Shown: positions 48,185 to 58,375, numbered from the stretch's first letter. The stretch: 64,000 bases of DNA from Oleiphilus messinensis (GCF_002162375.1 NZ_CP021425.1:2291501-2355500); one strand, 5' to 3'. Notes: generated by a model not told the origin, from the letters alone. A program made the numbers and translations.

Positions 48185-49220
48185 ATTGAGTATCAGTACG
48201 ATTACCGGAGCATCGGACCTGGAGTGTTGGGATGCCTACGTCGATGGTCATCCTGATAGTACGTTTTTCCACCGGGCAGGGTGGTATAAAGTGTTGCCCG
48301 CCGCGATGGGACATCGTCCATACTACCTTTGGGCTCATGACGAAGAAGGCTCGGTGAAAGGCATTATGCCGCTTTTTCAGGTGAAGAGTTTTTTGTTCGG
48401 CAATAATCTCGTGTCCATTCCGATGGGGGTTTATGGTGGAGCCATTGGCGACACTCCGGAAATACAATCCGAGTTGGAGCTCGCGGCTGCAAATCTTGCC
48501 CGGGAATTGGAAGTGGATAGTTTGGAGGTTCGTAACGTTTTACCATCCCAAACTGAGTGGCCGCGAAAGTCCATGCACTCAACTTTTATTAAAGAAATCG
48601 CTGACAACGATGCGGATAATCTGGCTTTGGTGAAATATAAGCAACGCGCGGTTGTTCGGAAAGCGTTGAAAATGGGGTTCACCACTGAATTTAAAGAAGA
48701 GTATGAGCTGGATGAATTTTTTTATGCTTACTCTACCAGTGTGCGCAATCTGGGAACACCTGTTTTTTCAAAGAGTTACTTCAGGGCATTGAAAATTGCT
48801 TTTGGCGATGATTGTGAAATTGTCAGTATCAAGAAAGATGGTGAGTTGCACTGTGCACTGGTCAGTTTTTATTTTAAAGATCATGTGCTTCCTTTTTACG
48901 GTGGCGGCCTGCCGGTATCAAGGAAGTCAAAGGCCATGGATTTCATGTACTTTGATCAAATGTGCCGAGCGGGTCGTCGAGGTATTCGTTACTATGACTT
49001 TGGCCGTAGTAAAAATGACTCCGGCCCCTATAACTACAAGCGTCACTGGGGGTTTGAGCCAACACCATTGAATTACGAATATTATCTGGTCAAATCAGAG
49101 CAGCTTCCGGATTTAAATCCGCAAAGCGCCAAGTATGCGATGATGATCGAGACCTGGAAAAAGTTACCGCTCTGGCTCAGTCAGGCGATGGGACCCGTTG
49201 TGTCGAAATATTTGGGTTAA
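48177..49220 (+). CDS. XrtA-system FemAB/GNAT-like protein
   Basis: A 347-residue FemAB/GNAT-superfamily protein (TIGR03019 pattern). The start ATG at 48177 has GGGAGG 6 nt upstream and overlaps the deacetylase end. FemAB proteins attach amino acids, using charged tRNA, to cell-wall precursors, and the GNAT relatives transfer acyl groups. YDFGRSKNDSGPYNYKRHWG near residue 280 is the conserved C-terminal core. In these loci it could add an amino-acyl or acyl group to the polysaccharide; not proven. It lies directly before the exosortase. Confidence 0.88.
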   Translation: MPELSISTITGASDLECWDAYVDGHPDSTFFHRAGWYKVLPAAMGHRPYYLWAHDEEGSVKGIMPLFQVKSFLFGNNLVSIPMGVYGGAIGDTPEIQSELELAAANLARELEVDSLEVRNVLPSQTEWPRKSMHSTFIKEIADNDADNLALVKYKQRAVVRKALKMGFTTEFKEEYELDEFFYAYSTSVRNLGTPVFSKSYFRALKIAFGDDCEIVSIKKDGELHCALVSFYFKDHVLPFYGGGLPVSRKSKAMDFMYFDQMCRAGRRGIRYYDFGRSKNDSGPYNYKRHWGFEPTPLNYEYYLVKSEQLPDLNPQSAKYAMMIETWKKLPLWLSQAMGPVVSKYLG

Positions 49221-49254
49221 CGGGTTTTGAAACTGAACTGAGAATCTGAAATTT

Positions 49255-50802
49255 ATGGCTGATACCGATTACGCTCACAACTACCCTATGGACAACCTGG
49301 CTACTGTTCGATTTCGCTATTTCCTGATTTGTTTGGGAGTCAGTATTGTCGCAGTATCTGCGGTTTACTTCCCGACTGCCGTGAGCTTAGTCGAAATTTG
49401 GGGGCGATCGGACACCTTTGCTCACTGCTATTTTGTATTGCCCGCAGTGGCCTATCTAGTCTGGAGCCACCGTAACCGCCTGACTGCGCCATTTGCTTCC
49501 TCACCCCTTTGGGCGCTCTGGTTGTTCCCCATAAGCGGGCTTTGGCTTGTAGCATCATTGGTTGATGTGATAGTGGTTCAGCAAATTTGTTTCGTTGCCA
49601 TGATTATTGTCTGCTTGATGTCCCTGATGGGGCTGCGGGCATCGAATAATATTCTCTTCCCCATTTTTTTGTTGATGCTTGCAGTCCCTATAGGTGAGGA
49701 ACTGGTGCCAACCATGATCCAGTTTACTGCCGATTTTACAGTGGGTACTTTGCGTTTCATGGGGTATCCGGTGTTTCGGGAAGGCAATCACTTCTCTTTG
49801 CCCACTGGAAATTGGTCGGTTGTCGAAGCTTGTAGTGGTGTGCGCTATCTCATCGCCTCTTTCGCGATTGGATTAGTCTATGCTTATCTGACATATCGGT
49901 CATTTTGGCGTCGAACGGGATTCATCGCGTTATCCATACTCGTGCCTGTTATTGCGAATGGTATTCGTGCCGTGATCATTGTTCTGCTGGGGCACTACAG
50001 TAATATGCAGATCGCAACCGGGGCGGATCATCTGATATATGGATGGATTTTCTTTGGTTTCGTGATGTTTTTGATGTTCTGGCTCGGTGGTTTCTGGAGT
50101 GAGACAGAATCAGCTCAAGCCGCACCGGATCAATCTTCATCTGACGAACCCGTGCAGTACCGCGCACCGTCACTGTTATTGGCGGGAGGTATTATTGTTG
50201 TCGGCTTGCTGAGTGGAAAGTTATGGATGGCCGATATTCAGGCCAATATCGGCAGTGAGAGCACATTGGCACAAATCGAAGTTGATACCAGCTGGCTGGA
50301 TAGGCTCGAGCTCTGCGTCAGTTGTCGAGGTGGTTATAAACCACGGTACGAAGCTGCAGATCACCTCACCGATGTGAAAATAACGGAGGGTGAGGCACGA
50401 GACATTGCGGTATACAAAGCGACTTATTTCTGGGGGGGAGTCCATGGCGAACTTATCAATTCTCAGAATCTTCTCGTAGATAGTGAAGATGATAATGGGT
50501 CAATATTGCTGCGTGGCGAAACGGTCGCATTAGAGGAGGGTGTTAATCTTGCTCGCATGCTGATATCCGGGCGAGACCAGTATATTGTGTATTACTGGTC
50601 CACCATCGCGGGTAAGCCTTTCGATTCTGCGATAGAAGGTAAGCTTAATGAGGCGATTCACAAGTTGAGTGGCATGCCATTTACGAGTGAGTTTACAGCC
50701 GTTTCTGCAGCGTATGATATCGATCAGGAAAAAGTGGATGCCAAGCTTAGAAAATTTTTACGCAACAATGCCGATCAATTAGGTTTAGCGCTCGATAAGT
50801 AA
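49255..50802 (+). CDS. xrtA: Exosortase A fused to an EpsI domain
   Basis: Exosortases are multi-spanning inner-membrane cysteine proteases that cleave PEP-CTERM signals. Residues about 20-280 hold the eight-helix exosortase domain with the catalytic Cys193 in VVEACSGVRYL, Arg238 in PVIANGIRAV and His259 in GADHLIYGW. Residues about 300-515 form an EpsI/DUF3485 domain, usually separate or fused to the same gene in XrtA systems. The 515-residue length fits the fused version. It starts at an ATG at 49255; a second in-frame ATG lies 11 codons later. It sits in the middle of the synthesis operon, as in classic XrtA loci. Confidence 0.95.
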   Translation: MADTDYAHNYPMDNLATVRFRYFLICLGVSIVAVSAVYFPTAVSLVEIWGRSDTFAHCYFVLPAVAYLVWSHRNRLTAPFASSPLWALWLFPISGLWLVASLVDVIVVQQICFVAMIIVCLMSLMGLRASNNILFPIFLLMLAVPIGEELVPTMIQFTADFTVGTLRFMGYPVFREGNHFSLPTGNWSVVEACSGVRYLIASFAIGLVYAYLTYRSFWRRTGFIALSILVPVIANGIRAVIIVLLGHYSNMQIATGADHLIYGWIFFGFVMFLMFWLGGFWSETESAQAAPDQSSSDEPVQYRAPSLLLAGGIIVVGLLSGKLWMADIQANIGSESTLAQIEVDTSWLDRLELCVSCRGGYKPRYEAADHLTDVKITEGEARDIAVYKATYFWGGVHGELINSQNLLVDSEDDNGSILLRGETVALEEGVNLARMLISGRDQYIVYYWSTIAGKPFDSAIEGKLNEAIHKLSGMPFTSEFTAVSAAYDIDQEKVDAKLRKFLRNNADQLGLALDK

Positions 50803-50814
50803 AGTAGTTGGATT

Positions 50815-51978
50815 ATGAATGGAATAACCCCCACCCGGGATCAGGAAGAGAACACATCTGTCGTTAAAATCGTTCACGTTATTCACCGGTTGGATTTCGG
50901 CGGCTTGGAGAATGGTGTTGTCAATTTAATTAATCATTCCCCGGACTGGTTACAACACATCATCATAACGCTTACGGGAAGCAACGAGGTATTCGCAAAA
51001 CGCATCCAGAAAAATGTACAAATTTATGATGTAAACAAGCAGTCTGGACAAGACTGGGGGATGTATTTGCGTTTGTGGAAACTGTTTCGAGCGCTGAAAC
51101 CCGATATCGTTCATACCCGCAACCTCGCAACGCTGGAGGCGCAGATACCAGCTTTTTTGGCGGGGGTCAAAACCCGTATTCATGGCGAGCATGGCTGGGA
51201 TATTGCCGACCCAAACGGTGATGTTGTCAAATATCAAAAAATGCGCCGTGTGATTGGTGCGCTCGTCCATAAATTTATTCCACTTTCTTCCCATTTGGAA
51301 CACTATCTCCTCCGCAAAGTAGGAATACCTGCCCGTAAGGTTGAGCGTATCTGCAATGGTGTGGATGTGAACCGGTTCCGCACTACTCATGAGGGCATTT
51401 CAGGGCGTATAACGCTTAACGTTATATCTGTCGGACGCCTGGAAGAAATAAAAGGGCATAAATACCTGATTTCTGCGTTGGCGCATGTCAAGGAGCGTCT
51501 ATCATCATTAAACATCGAAGCAAAGTCGGGTCTGTGTTCGCTAACTTTGGTGGGAGATGGTAGTTGTCGTTCGGCTCTTGAGCGGCAGGTCATCGACGCT
51601 GGGCTGGATAATTGGGTGACATTTTTAGGCAGTCGGTCAGATATTCCAGAGCTATTGCGTGGATCGAATTGCTTTGTCCTGCCTTCAGAGGCTGAAGGCA
51701 TATCCAACACGGTGTTGGAGGCAATGGCGACTGGACTGCCGGTCATTGCAACAGATGTCGGCGGAAACGCAGATCTGATATTGCCATACCAGACCGGCAT
51801 TCTAGTGCCCGCCAAAGATGCTTCGGCGCTTGCTGAGGCACTCCTTTACTATTTGCAGGATACAGATCGACTCCTGGAGCATGGCAAAGCCGGCCTGGAG
51901 CGAGTCAATAAAGAATTTTCTTTACCGGTGATGACCGGAAAATATTATCGAATATATCGAGATTTAGGAAAACACTAA
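50815..51978 (+). CDS. XrtA-associated glycosyltransferase (GT4, stp2 type)
   Basis: A 387-residue GT-B glycosyltransferase of the GT4 family in the exosortase A-associated subgroup (TIGR03088 pattern). HVIHRLDFGGLENGVVNLIN near the N-terminus and IHGEHGWDI are typical; the C-terminal donor site reads LPSEAEGISNTVLEAMATGL, with the EX7E motif. It is 12 bp after xrtA, and its TAA stop shares a base with the ATG of the next gene. Donor sugar unknown. Confidence 0.9.
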   Translation: MNGITPTRDQEENTSVVKIVHVIHRLDFGGLENGVVNLINHSPDWLQHIIITLTGSNEVFAKRIQKNVQIYDVNKQSGQDWGMYLRLWKLFRALKPDIVHTRNLATLEAQIPAFLAGVKTRIHGEHGWDIADPNGDVVKYQKMRRVIGALVHKFIPLSSHLEHYLLRKVGIPARKVERICNGVDVNRFRTTHEGISGRITLNVISVGRLEEIKGHKYLISALAHVKERLSSLNIEAKSGLCSLTLVGDGSCRSALERQVIDAGLDNWVTFLGSRSDIPELLRGSNCFVLPSEAEGISNTVLEAMATGLPVIATDVGGNADLILPYQTGILVPAKDASALAEALLYYLQDTDRLLEHGKAGLERVNKEFSLPVMTGKYYRIYRDLGKH

Positions 51979-53873
51979 TGTGTGGAATTGCAGGAATTTT
52001 CAACCTCAGTGGTAAGGGACAAATTGACGAGACGGTGTTACATGCGATGAATCAGGCGCAGTTTCATCGGGGTCCTGATGAAGGAGGGGTCTGGTCTTCC
52101 GAGGGGATTGGTCTGGCCCACCGCCGTTTGTCAATTATTGATTTGTCGTCGTTGGGGCGACAACCCATGACCAATAAAGATAATTCGGTAGTCGTGGTGT
52201 TCAATGGTGAAATCTATAATTTCAAAGCATTGCGGGAAGAGCTGCTGGCTGCGGGTTATGAGTTCAAAAGCCAGACGGATACAGAAGTAATTGTGCATGG
52301 CTGGAGTCACTGGAAAGAAAAAGTAATTGACCGTTTGCGCGGAATGTTTGCTATCGCCATTTGGGACACCGCTGAGCGACGTTTGTTTGTGGCCCGTGAT
52401 CGGATGGGGATCAAGCCTCTTTTTTATGCAATTGACGAACAGGGAACCTTCATCTTTGGTTCGGAGCTGAAAGTCCTCTATCAATATCCCGGGCTGAAGA
52501 AAGTAATCGATCCGTTGTGCATTGAAGATTACTTTGCCTACGGATACGTTCCCGAGCCGAAGACGATATTCAAAAATATTTTCAAGCTGGAGCCGGGCTT
52601 TTCCTTGTCTTTGAAAGTAGGAGACTCACAGCCGGTTTTGAATCAATACTGGAACATTCCGTTTCAAACGGATCACTCAATGCGGTATGAAGATGCCAGT
52701 GTAGAGCTGGTGGAGCGCATGAAGGAGGCTGTGGGCATTCGTATGATTGCTGATGTGCCGCTGGGGGCGTTTCTCTCTGGCGGGGTGGACTCCAGCAGTG
52801 TGGTTGCGATGATGTCCCAGTTGCAATCTGACCCGGTCAACACCTGCTCCATCGCATTTGACGATAAAAAATTCAACGAATCCGAGTTCGCGCAACAAGT
52901 CGCAGATCGATACAAGACGAACCATTTCGTTGAGACCGTGAACACGGATGATTTTCATCTTATCGAAGAACTGGCCAAAATCTATGACGAGCCCTACGCT
53001 GATAGTTCTGCCATACCAACTTACCGGGTATGTGAGCTTGCCCGTAAGCGTGTGACTGTGGCGTTGTCCGGTGATGGTGCAGATGAGTCGTTGTCTGGCT
53101 ATCGTCGCCATGTCTGGCATATGAATGAAGAGCGGGTGCGTTCTTTGTTGCCTTTTCCTTTTCGTCGTGCTGTGTTCGGTTTTTTGGGATCTGTCTATCC
53201 AAAGCTCGACTGGATGCCAAGGGTATTCAGAGCCAAGACAACGTTTCAGTCGCTGGGTAGAAGCAGTGTTGAAGCCTATTTTCATACGATTTCGATCCTG
53301 AAAAATGAACAACGAGCAAAAATCTATTCGGACGCATTCAAGAACGAGCTCGCAGGATATAACGCGGTTGAAGTGTTCAAGCGTCATGCCAAGGATTGCC
53401 CTTCAGACGAACCGTTGAATCTCATCGAATACCTTGATCTCAAGACCTATTTGGTAGGCGATATTTTGACCAAAGTGGACCGGGCCAGTATGGCTCATGC
53501 ACTTGAGGTTCGGGTGCCGCTGCTCGATCATAAATATATCGAGTGGGTCAGCTCATTGCCTACAGATTTCAAGGTGAAAGGGCAAATTGGTAAGTATATT
53601 CTGAAAAACTCAATGGAGCCGCATCTTCCGAATGATGTGTTGTACCGACCTAAGATGGGGTTTGCGGTACCACTTGCGAGCTGGTTCCGAGGGCCCTTGC
53701 GGGATCATGTTAAAACCCATCTCCTTGGGGATCGCCTAATGGATACCGGTTACTTCAATCCGGATCAGTTACATAAAATGGTCAAAGAGCACAGCGCAGG
53801 TCTGCGCGATCACAGTGCGCCAATTTGGACTCTGCTGATGTTTGATTCATTTCTTGAGCATGTGATGGGGTAA
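51978..53873 (+). CDS. XrtA-associated amidotransferase 1 (asparagine synthase family)
   Basis: A 631-residue AsnB-type glutamine-hydrolysing amidotransferase (TIGR03108 pattern). The N-terminal glutaminase has the nucleophilic Cys2 in MCGIAGIF, and the synthetase domain has the PP-loop SGGVDSSSV near residue 266. Such enzymes in polysaccharide loci amidate uronic acids, as in O-antigen clusters. The start overlaps the preceding stop (TAATG). A second, divergent family member follows 6 bp downstream. Substrate inferred, not shown. Confidence 0.93.
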   Translation: MCGIAGIFNLSGKGQIDETVLHAMNQAQFHRGPDEGGVWSSEGIGLAHRRLSIIDLSSLGRQPMTNKDNSVVVVFNGEIYNFKALREELLAAGYEFKSQTDTEVIVHGWSHWKEKVIDRLRGMFAIAIWDTAERRLFVARDRMGIKPLFYAIDEQGTFIFGSELKVLYQYPGLKKVIDPLCIEDYFAYGYVPEPKTIFKNIFKLEPGFSLSLKVGDSQPVLNQYWNIPFQTDHSMRYEDASVELVERMKEAVGIRMIADVPLGAFLSGGVDSSSVVAMMSQLQSDPVNTCSIAFDDKKFNESEFAQQVADRYKTNHFVETVNTDDFHLIEELAKIYDEPYADSSAIPTYRVCELARKRVTVALSGDGADESLSGYRRHVWHMNEERVRSLLPFPFRRAVFGFLGSVYPKLDWMPRVFRAKTTFQSLGRSSVEAYFHTISILKNEQRAKIYSDAFKNELAGYNAVEVFKRHAKDCPSDEPLNLIEYLDLKTYLVGDILTKVDRASMAHALEVRVPLLDHKYIEWVSSLPTDFKVKGQIGKYILKNSMEPHLPNDVLYRPKMGFAVPLASWFRGPLRDHVKTHLLGDRLMDTGYFNPDQLHKMVKEHSAGLRDHSAPIWTLLMFDSFLEHVMG

Positions 53874-53879
53874 CTGGAA

Positions 53880-55808
53880 ATGTGTGGTATTCATGGCGGA
53901 TACGCTTTTTCGGGGGCTGCCAATCTTAGTGTCGAAGTTCTCGAAGCGATGGGGATGGTGACACAACACCGAGGTCCTGATGATTCCGGTACCTTTTTGG
54001 ACGGTCCAGCCGCAATTGGTATGCGGCGATTGTCAATTATTGATCTGGAAGGCGGGCACCAACCGATCTTCAATGAAGACCAATCAATTGCAGTTGTCTG
54101 TAATGGCGAGATTTATAACTTCCGGGAGTTACGTGAAAAGCTGATTGCAAAAGGGCATCAATTTTCCACGCATTCAGACTCGGAAGTCACCGTTCATTTG
54201 TACGAAGAGTATGGAATAGACTTCCTTTCTCACTTAAATGGCATGTTTGCCCTGGCGCTCTGGGACCGGAACAGGCAGCGGTTAATCATAGCCCGTGATC
54301 GCTTGGGCATTAAACCGCTGTATTATTATCGGGATGACAATGTTCTGCTTTTTTCGACCGAAGCAAAGGCAATTTTTGAAACCTCGCATATTTCACCAAA
54401 ACTGGATAAAACAGCCTGTGGCTTGTATGTTCAGCTGGGCTATGTTCCGGCACCTTGGTCAATCTATGAAAATGTGAAAAAACTCCCGGTCGCATCCTGC
54501 ATGATTATCGAGCAGGGGCAAACCCGGATTCATGAATACTGGCGTCCCGACTATACCCAGAAAGAGATGTCTGAAGCAGAGTGGAAGCGCGCGGTGCTGG
54601 AGCAACTGGAGCAATCCGTGGCCTCGCAAATGGTCAGTGATGTGCCCTTTGGTGCTTTCTTGTCAGGTGGCATTGATTCCAGTCTGGTGGTTGGTCTCAT
54701 GGCAAAGCATTCCCGCGAGCCTGTTCGAACTTATGCAATTGGCTTTGATACCGAAGGCGCAGGCCAGCTATACAATGAATTGCCCTACGCGAAGCAAGTC
54801 TCCGAGCTGTTTTCCACACAACACAAAGAAATTATTGTGAAGCCCGATGTGGTTCATCTGCTGCCAAAATTATTGTGGCACATGGATGAGCCGATAGCCG
54901 ATACCGCTTTCATTACGACCTATCTGGTGTCTGAATTTGCCAGGCAGGATGTGACAATGATTTTGAGTGGTGTTGGCGGGGATGAGCTCTTTGGTGGGTA
55001 TCGTCGTTATCAGGGGGAGTATTATCAACGCTATTACAATATGATCCCTGCCTGGCTGCGAAAATATGTGCTATCGCCAGTGGCAAATGCTTTGCCTAGT
55101 GACAGACACTCGAAATGGCTGAATTACAGCCGTTTGGCCAAGAGTTTTATTCTGACCGCAGAACTGCCTCTGGACAAACGGTATCAGTCCTACATCAATA
55201 TCGTCTCTGACGCGATGCGCGCCGAGCTGTTGAAAGGTGGTGTTGAGACCCTGCCGACACCGGTAATCGATTTGTTCGCGAAGCAAGGCTCACTACCGGC
55301 TCTGCACAGCATGTTCGAAGTCGATCGTTTGACACAATTACCTGACGACTTATTGATGCTCACCGATAAAATGACCATGGCGACGTCCCTTGAATGCCGT
55401 GTCCCGCTTCTGGACCATGAACTTGTGGAGTTGGCGTGTCAGATGCCCTCGGAATTGAAAATCAAAGGCGGTGTATTGAAATACATCCTGAAAGAGAGCC
55501 TGACAGAATTACTACCAAGAGAGATTCTCTATCGTAAGAAGCGAGGGTTTGGTGCGCCGATGGGGGCCTGGATCAAGCGTGAGTTATTGCCGTTGATGAA
55601 AGGGCTGCTGTCTGTGGAGCAAGTGGAATCCCGTGGCGTATTCAATGGCCAAGTGGTTCAGGGGCTCATCAATGATCATCTCAGCAATAAGAGCGATAAC
55701 ACTGATATCCTGATTGGGTTATTGAATTTTGAGATTTGGAGTAAAATGATGCTCGATGGTCAAGCGCCACAAGAGGTCGAAAGTCAACTGGAGAGAATGT
55801 CCCGATGA
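53880..55808 (+). CDS. Second AsnB-type amidotransferase
   Basis: A 642-residue glutamine-hydrolysing amidotransferase with Cys2 in MCGIHGGYAF and the PP-loop SGGIDSSLV near residue 263. It is clearly homologous to the preceding gene but well diverged, so the two are more likely to have distinct acceptors than to be a recent duplication. Its stop overlaps the next start by 4 bp (ATGA). It may amidate a second uronic acid or another carboxylate of the repeat unit. Confidence 0.9.
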   Translation: MCGIHGGYAFSGAANLSVEVLEAMGMVTQHRGPDDSGTFLDGPAAIGMRRLSIIDLEGGHQPIFNEDQSIAVVCNGEIYNFRELREKLIAKGHQFSTHSDSEVTVHLYEEYGIDFLSHLNGMFALALWDRNRQRLIIARDRLGIKPLYYYRDDNVLLFSTEAKAIFETSHISPKLDKTACGLYVQLGYVPAPWSIYENVKKLPVASCMIIEQGQTRIHEYWRPDYTQKEMSEAEWKRAVLEQLEQSVASQMVSDVPFGAFLSGGIDSSLVVGLMAKHSREPVRTYAIGFDTEGAGQLYNELPYAKQVSELFSTQHKEIIVKPDVVHLLPKLLWHMDEPIADTAFITTYLVSEFARQDVTMILSGVGGDELFGGYRRYQGEYYQRYYNMIPAWLRKYVLSPVANALPSDRHSKWLNYSRLAKSFILTAELPLDKRYQSYINIVSDAMRAELLKGGVETLPTPVIDLFAKQGSLPALHSMFEVDRLTQLPDDLLMLTDKMTMATSLECRVPLLDHELVELACQMPSELKIKGGVLKYILKESLTELLPREILYRKKRGFGAPMGAWIKRELLPLMKGLLSVEQVESRGVFNGQVVQGLINDHLSNKSDNTDILIGLLNFEIWSKMMLDGQAPQEVESQLERMSR

Positions 55809-56995
55809 ATATTTTGTATGTTTGTCATCGTTTTCCATTTCCTCCAAAGCGTGGTGGCAAGATTCGCCCTTTTAATATGATCAAGCATCTGAGTGCCCAT
55901 GGCCATCGAGTATGGGTTGCTTCGCTGGCACGGAATCAGGAAGAGTATGATGAGTGCCATGGTATTGAAGAATTTTGTGAAGATTATTTCATTGCGAAGA
56001 TCACGGAATCCCATCAATGGCTTAAAATGATCCTGAATCTGCCAATACCAACACCCTCATCTATGGGATATTTTCATTCCAGAGAGTTGAAACAGAAGAT
56101 TGATGAATGGCTCGCCAAAAATAATATCGATCTGATCTTTGTTCATTGTTCTTCCGTCGCGCAATACGTTGAAGATATCACTCACATCCCTAAAATACTC
56201 GATTTCGGGGATATGGACTCAGAAAAGTGGCTGTCTTATCGGGCGTTCAAACCTTTCCCCTTGAGTTGGGGGTATTGGTGGGAAGGAACAAAAATGGCGC
56301 GTGCAGAACGAAAGCTGGCTGCCAAATTCGACCTTTCGACCTGTACCACAAAAGCCGAACTGGATACGCTGAACGGTTTGGGGTCTGCTCGTGCAACCAA
56401 CTGGTTCCCGAACGGCGTTGACGCAGATTATTTTAAACCTGATGGCGAGCCCTATGTACCAAACAGTATTTCGTTTATTGGCCGGATGGATTATTTTCCC
56501 AATCAGGAATGCATGATCAGCTTTTGTCATAATACATTACCGCTGATTAAGCAGCAGGTGCCGGATGTACAACTTTTTATTGTCGGTGCCGAACCGTCGG
56601 AAGAAATTAAAAAGCTGGGTGAAATCCAAGGCGTGACGGTTACTGGAAGTGTACCGGATGTTCGCCCTTTTATTCTGCGCACCGCAGCCATGGTTGCGCC
56701 GCTGAATATTGCGCGGGGTACGCAAAACAAGATTCTTGAGGCTATGGCGATGGGCGTGCCAGTAGTCTGCAGCTCGCTAGCCTCCGGTGGTATAGATGCC
56801 GTCGCTAACGAGCATTTTCTGGTTGCTGATACCCCGGAAGAATATGCTGCTAATCTGGTAAAGTTGATGCAGGATACAAACGAACGGAGCCGGTTAGCCG
56901 AAAGTGGTCGACAGAGGGTGCTTGATAATCACAACTGGCCAGCAAGTATGGAGAAAATGCGGTCAATTGTGGAAACGACTGCGCAATCAAAATAA
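55805..56995 (+). CDS. XrtA-associated glycosyltransferase (GT4, stp1 type)
   Basis: A 396-residue GT4 glycosyltransferase with the pattern of the exosortase A-associated stp1 group (TIGR03087). It begins MNILYVCHRFPFPPKRGGKI, has IPKILDFGDMDSEKW, and in the donor domain ARGTQNKILEAMAMGVPVV. The ATG overlaps the end of the amidotransferase gene by 4 bp. Donor sugar unknown. Confidence 0.9.
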   Translation: MNILYVCHRFPFPPKRGGKIRPFNMIKHLSAHGHRVWVASLARNQEEYDECHGIEEFCEDYFIAKITESHQWLKMILNLPIPTPSSMGYFHSRELKQKIDEWLAKNNIDLIFVHCSSVAQYVEDITHIPKILDFGDMDSEKWLSYRAFKPFPLSWGYWWEGTKMARAERKLAAKFDLSTCTTKAELDTLNGLGSARATNWFPNGVDADYFKPDGEPYVPNSISFIGRMDYFPNQECMISFCHNTLPLIKQQVPDVQLFIVGAEPSEEIKKLGEIQGVTVTGSVPDVRPFILRTAAMVAPLNIARGTQNKILEAMAMGVPVVCSSLASGGIDAVANEHFLVADTPEEYAANLVKLMQDTNERSRLAESGRQRVLDNHNWPASMEKMRSIVETTAQSK

Positions 56996-57058
56996 GTAAT
57001 TGAGTTAAAGAAGGCGCTTTAACTGCAATCTATTGAAAGTGAATATCGAGGTAAGAGA

Positions 57059-58375
57059 ATGGACATCAGTATTTTTGGGCTAGGCTACGTTGGGGCGGTT
57101 TCACTGGCATGCCTCGCACGGGATGGCCACACAGTGACCGGCGTTGATATCGATACCACAAAGCTGGAGCTGATCAGATCGGGAAAGTCTCCCATTATTG
57201 AAACGGGTATGCCCGAGTTAATGGAGAGTGTGGTCGCCAAAGGTAAGGTGTTGTTGACAGACAACCCGGCTGAAGCAATTGCAAATACCAGTTTGTCATT
57301 TGTTTGTGTTGGCACGCCGTCGCAACCCAATGGGAGTCAAGACCAGAGTGCGGTTCTTCGCCTTACGGAGCAGATGGGTGAAGCGTTAAAAAGCAAAGCA
57401 GAGCACCATATTATCGTCTATCGCTCGACATTGGCACCAGGAACCGTCCGTGAGAAGCTGATTCCCATGTTGGAAGCACTGTCCGGGAAAAAACAAGGGG
57501 TGGATTTTGATGTTTGCTTCCAGCCTGAGTTTTTGCGTGAGGGCAGTTCGATTAAGGATTACGATAATCCGCCATTCACGGTAGTGGGGGCAGAGACGGA
57601 TACGGCCCAAGCTGCGGTTCGGGAACTGTTTGGAAACCTGCCCGCAGAAATCATACTTACGGACATTGCTACGGCAGAAACCATGAAATATTTCTGTAAC
57701 ATATTTCATGCTTTGAAAATCAGCTTTGCGAACGAAGTGGCCCGGTTGTGTGAATCATTTGATGTTGATGGCCGTGCTGTCATGGAGTTGCTCTGTAAAG
57801 ATAAGCAACTCAATATTTCAACAGCCTATATGAGACCTGGATTTGCATTCGGTGGCAGTTGTTTGCCCAAAGATCTCCGTGCTATGAGCCATATTGCCAA
57901 ACTCAACGATGTTGATATTCCCATGCTGAAAGGCGTTTTACCCTCAAACCGGGTGCATCTGGATCACTCATTCAACAAAGTACTGGAAACGGGCAAACGA
58001 AAAGTTGGTTTTGTCGGGTTGAGCTTCAAAAGTGGTACGGATGACCTTCGTGAGAGTCCGTTGGTAGATTTGGCTGAGAAATTGATTGGTAAAGGTGTCG
58101 AACTCAGTATTTATGACCCTGAAGTGAACGTATCCAAGTTAATCGGGGCCAATAAAAAGTTTATCGATTCCCATATTCCTCATATTGGCAATTTGATGAC
58201 GACCGATATTGATCAATTGCTGGCTGAAAGTGAAGTAATCGTGGTTGGGTTGTCAGATGCTGATCTGGTTGAGAAAGTCATTGAGCACGCCACTGAAAAT
58301 CAGGTTGTTCTCGATCTTGTTGATATGAAGAACCGTGAAAACCTGAGAGCGACCTATCATGGAGCCTGTTGGTAG
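57059..58375 (+). CDS. algD: GDP-mannose 6-dehydrogenase, AlgD type
   Basis: A 438-residue nucleotide-sugar dehydrogenase closely resembling Pseudomonas AlgD from MDISIFGLGYVGAVSLACL to the terminal GACW. The catalytic cysteine is Cys268 in FGGSCLPKDLRAM, the same position as in P. aeruginosa AlgD as I recall it. MRPGFAFGG, SFKSGTDDLRESPL and the dimer-swap region agree with GDP-mannose rather than UDP-glucose specificity. It would produce GDP-mannuronate for the polymer. No alginate-operon genes (alg8, alg44, algG) were seen, so use in a non-alginate polymer is likely. A GAGGTAAGAG ribosome-binding site precedes the ATG. Confidence 0.9.
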   Translation: MDISIFGLGYVGAVSLACLARDGHTVTGVDIDTTKLELIRSGKSPIIETGMPELMESVVAKGKVLLTDNPAEAIANTSLSFVCVGTPSQPNGSQDQSAVLRLTEQMGEALKSKAEHHIIVYRSTLAPGTVREKLIPMLEALSGKKQGVDFDVCFQPEFLREGSSIKDYDNPPFTVVGAETDTAQAAVRELFGNLPAEIILTDIATAETMKYFCNIFHALKISFANEVARLCESFDVDGRAVMELLCKDKQLNISTAYMRPGFAFGGSCLPKDLRAMSHIAKLNDVDIPMLKGVLPSNRVHLDHSFNKVLETGKRKVGFVGLSFKSGTDDLRESPLVDLAEKLIGKGVELSIYDPEVNVSKLIGANKKFIDSHIPHIGNLMTTDIDQLLAESEVIVVGLSDADLVEKVIEHATENQVVLDLVDMKNRENLRATYHGACW

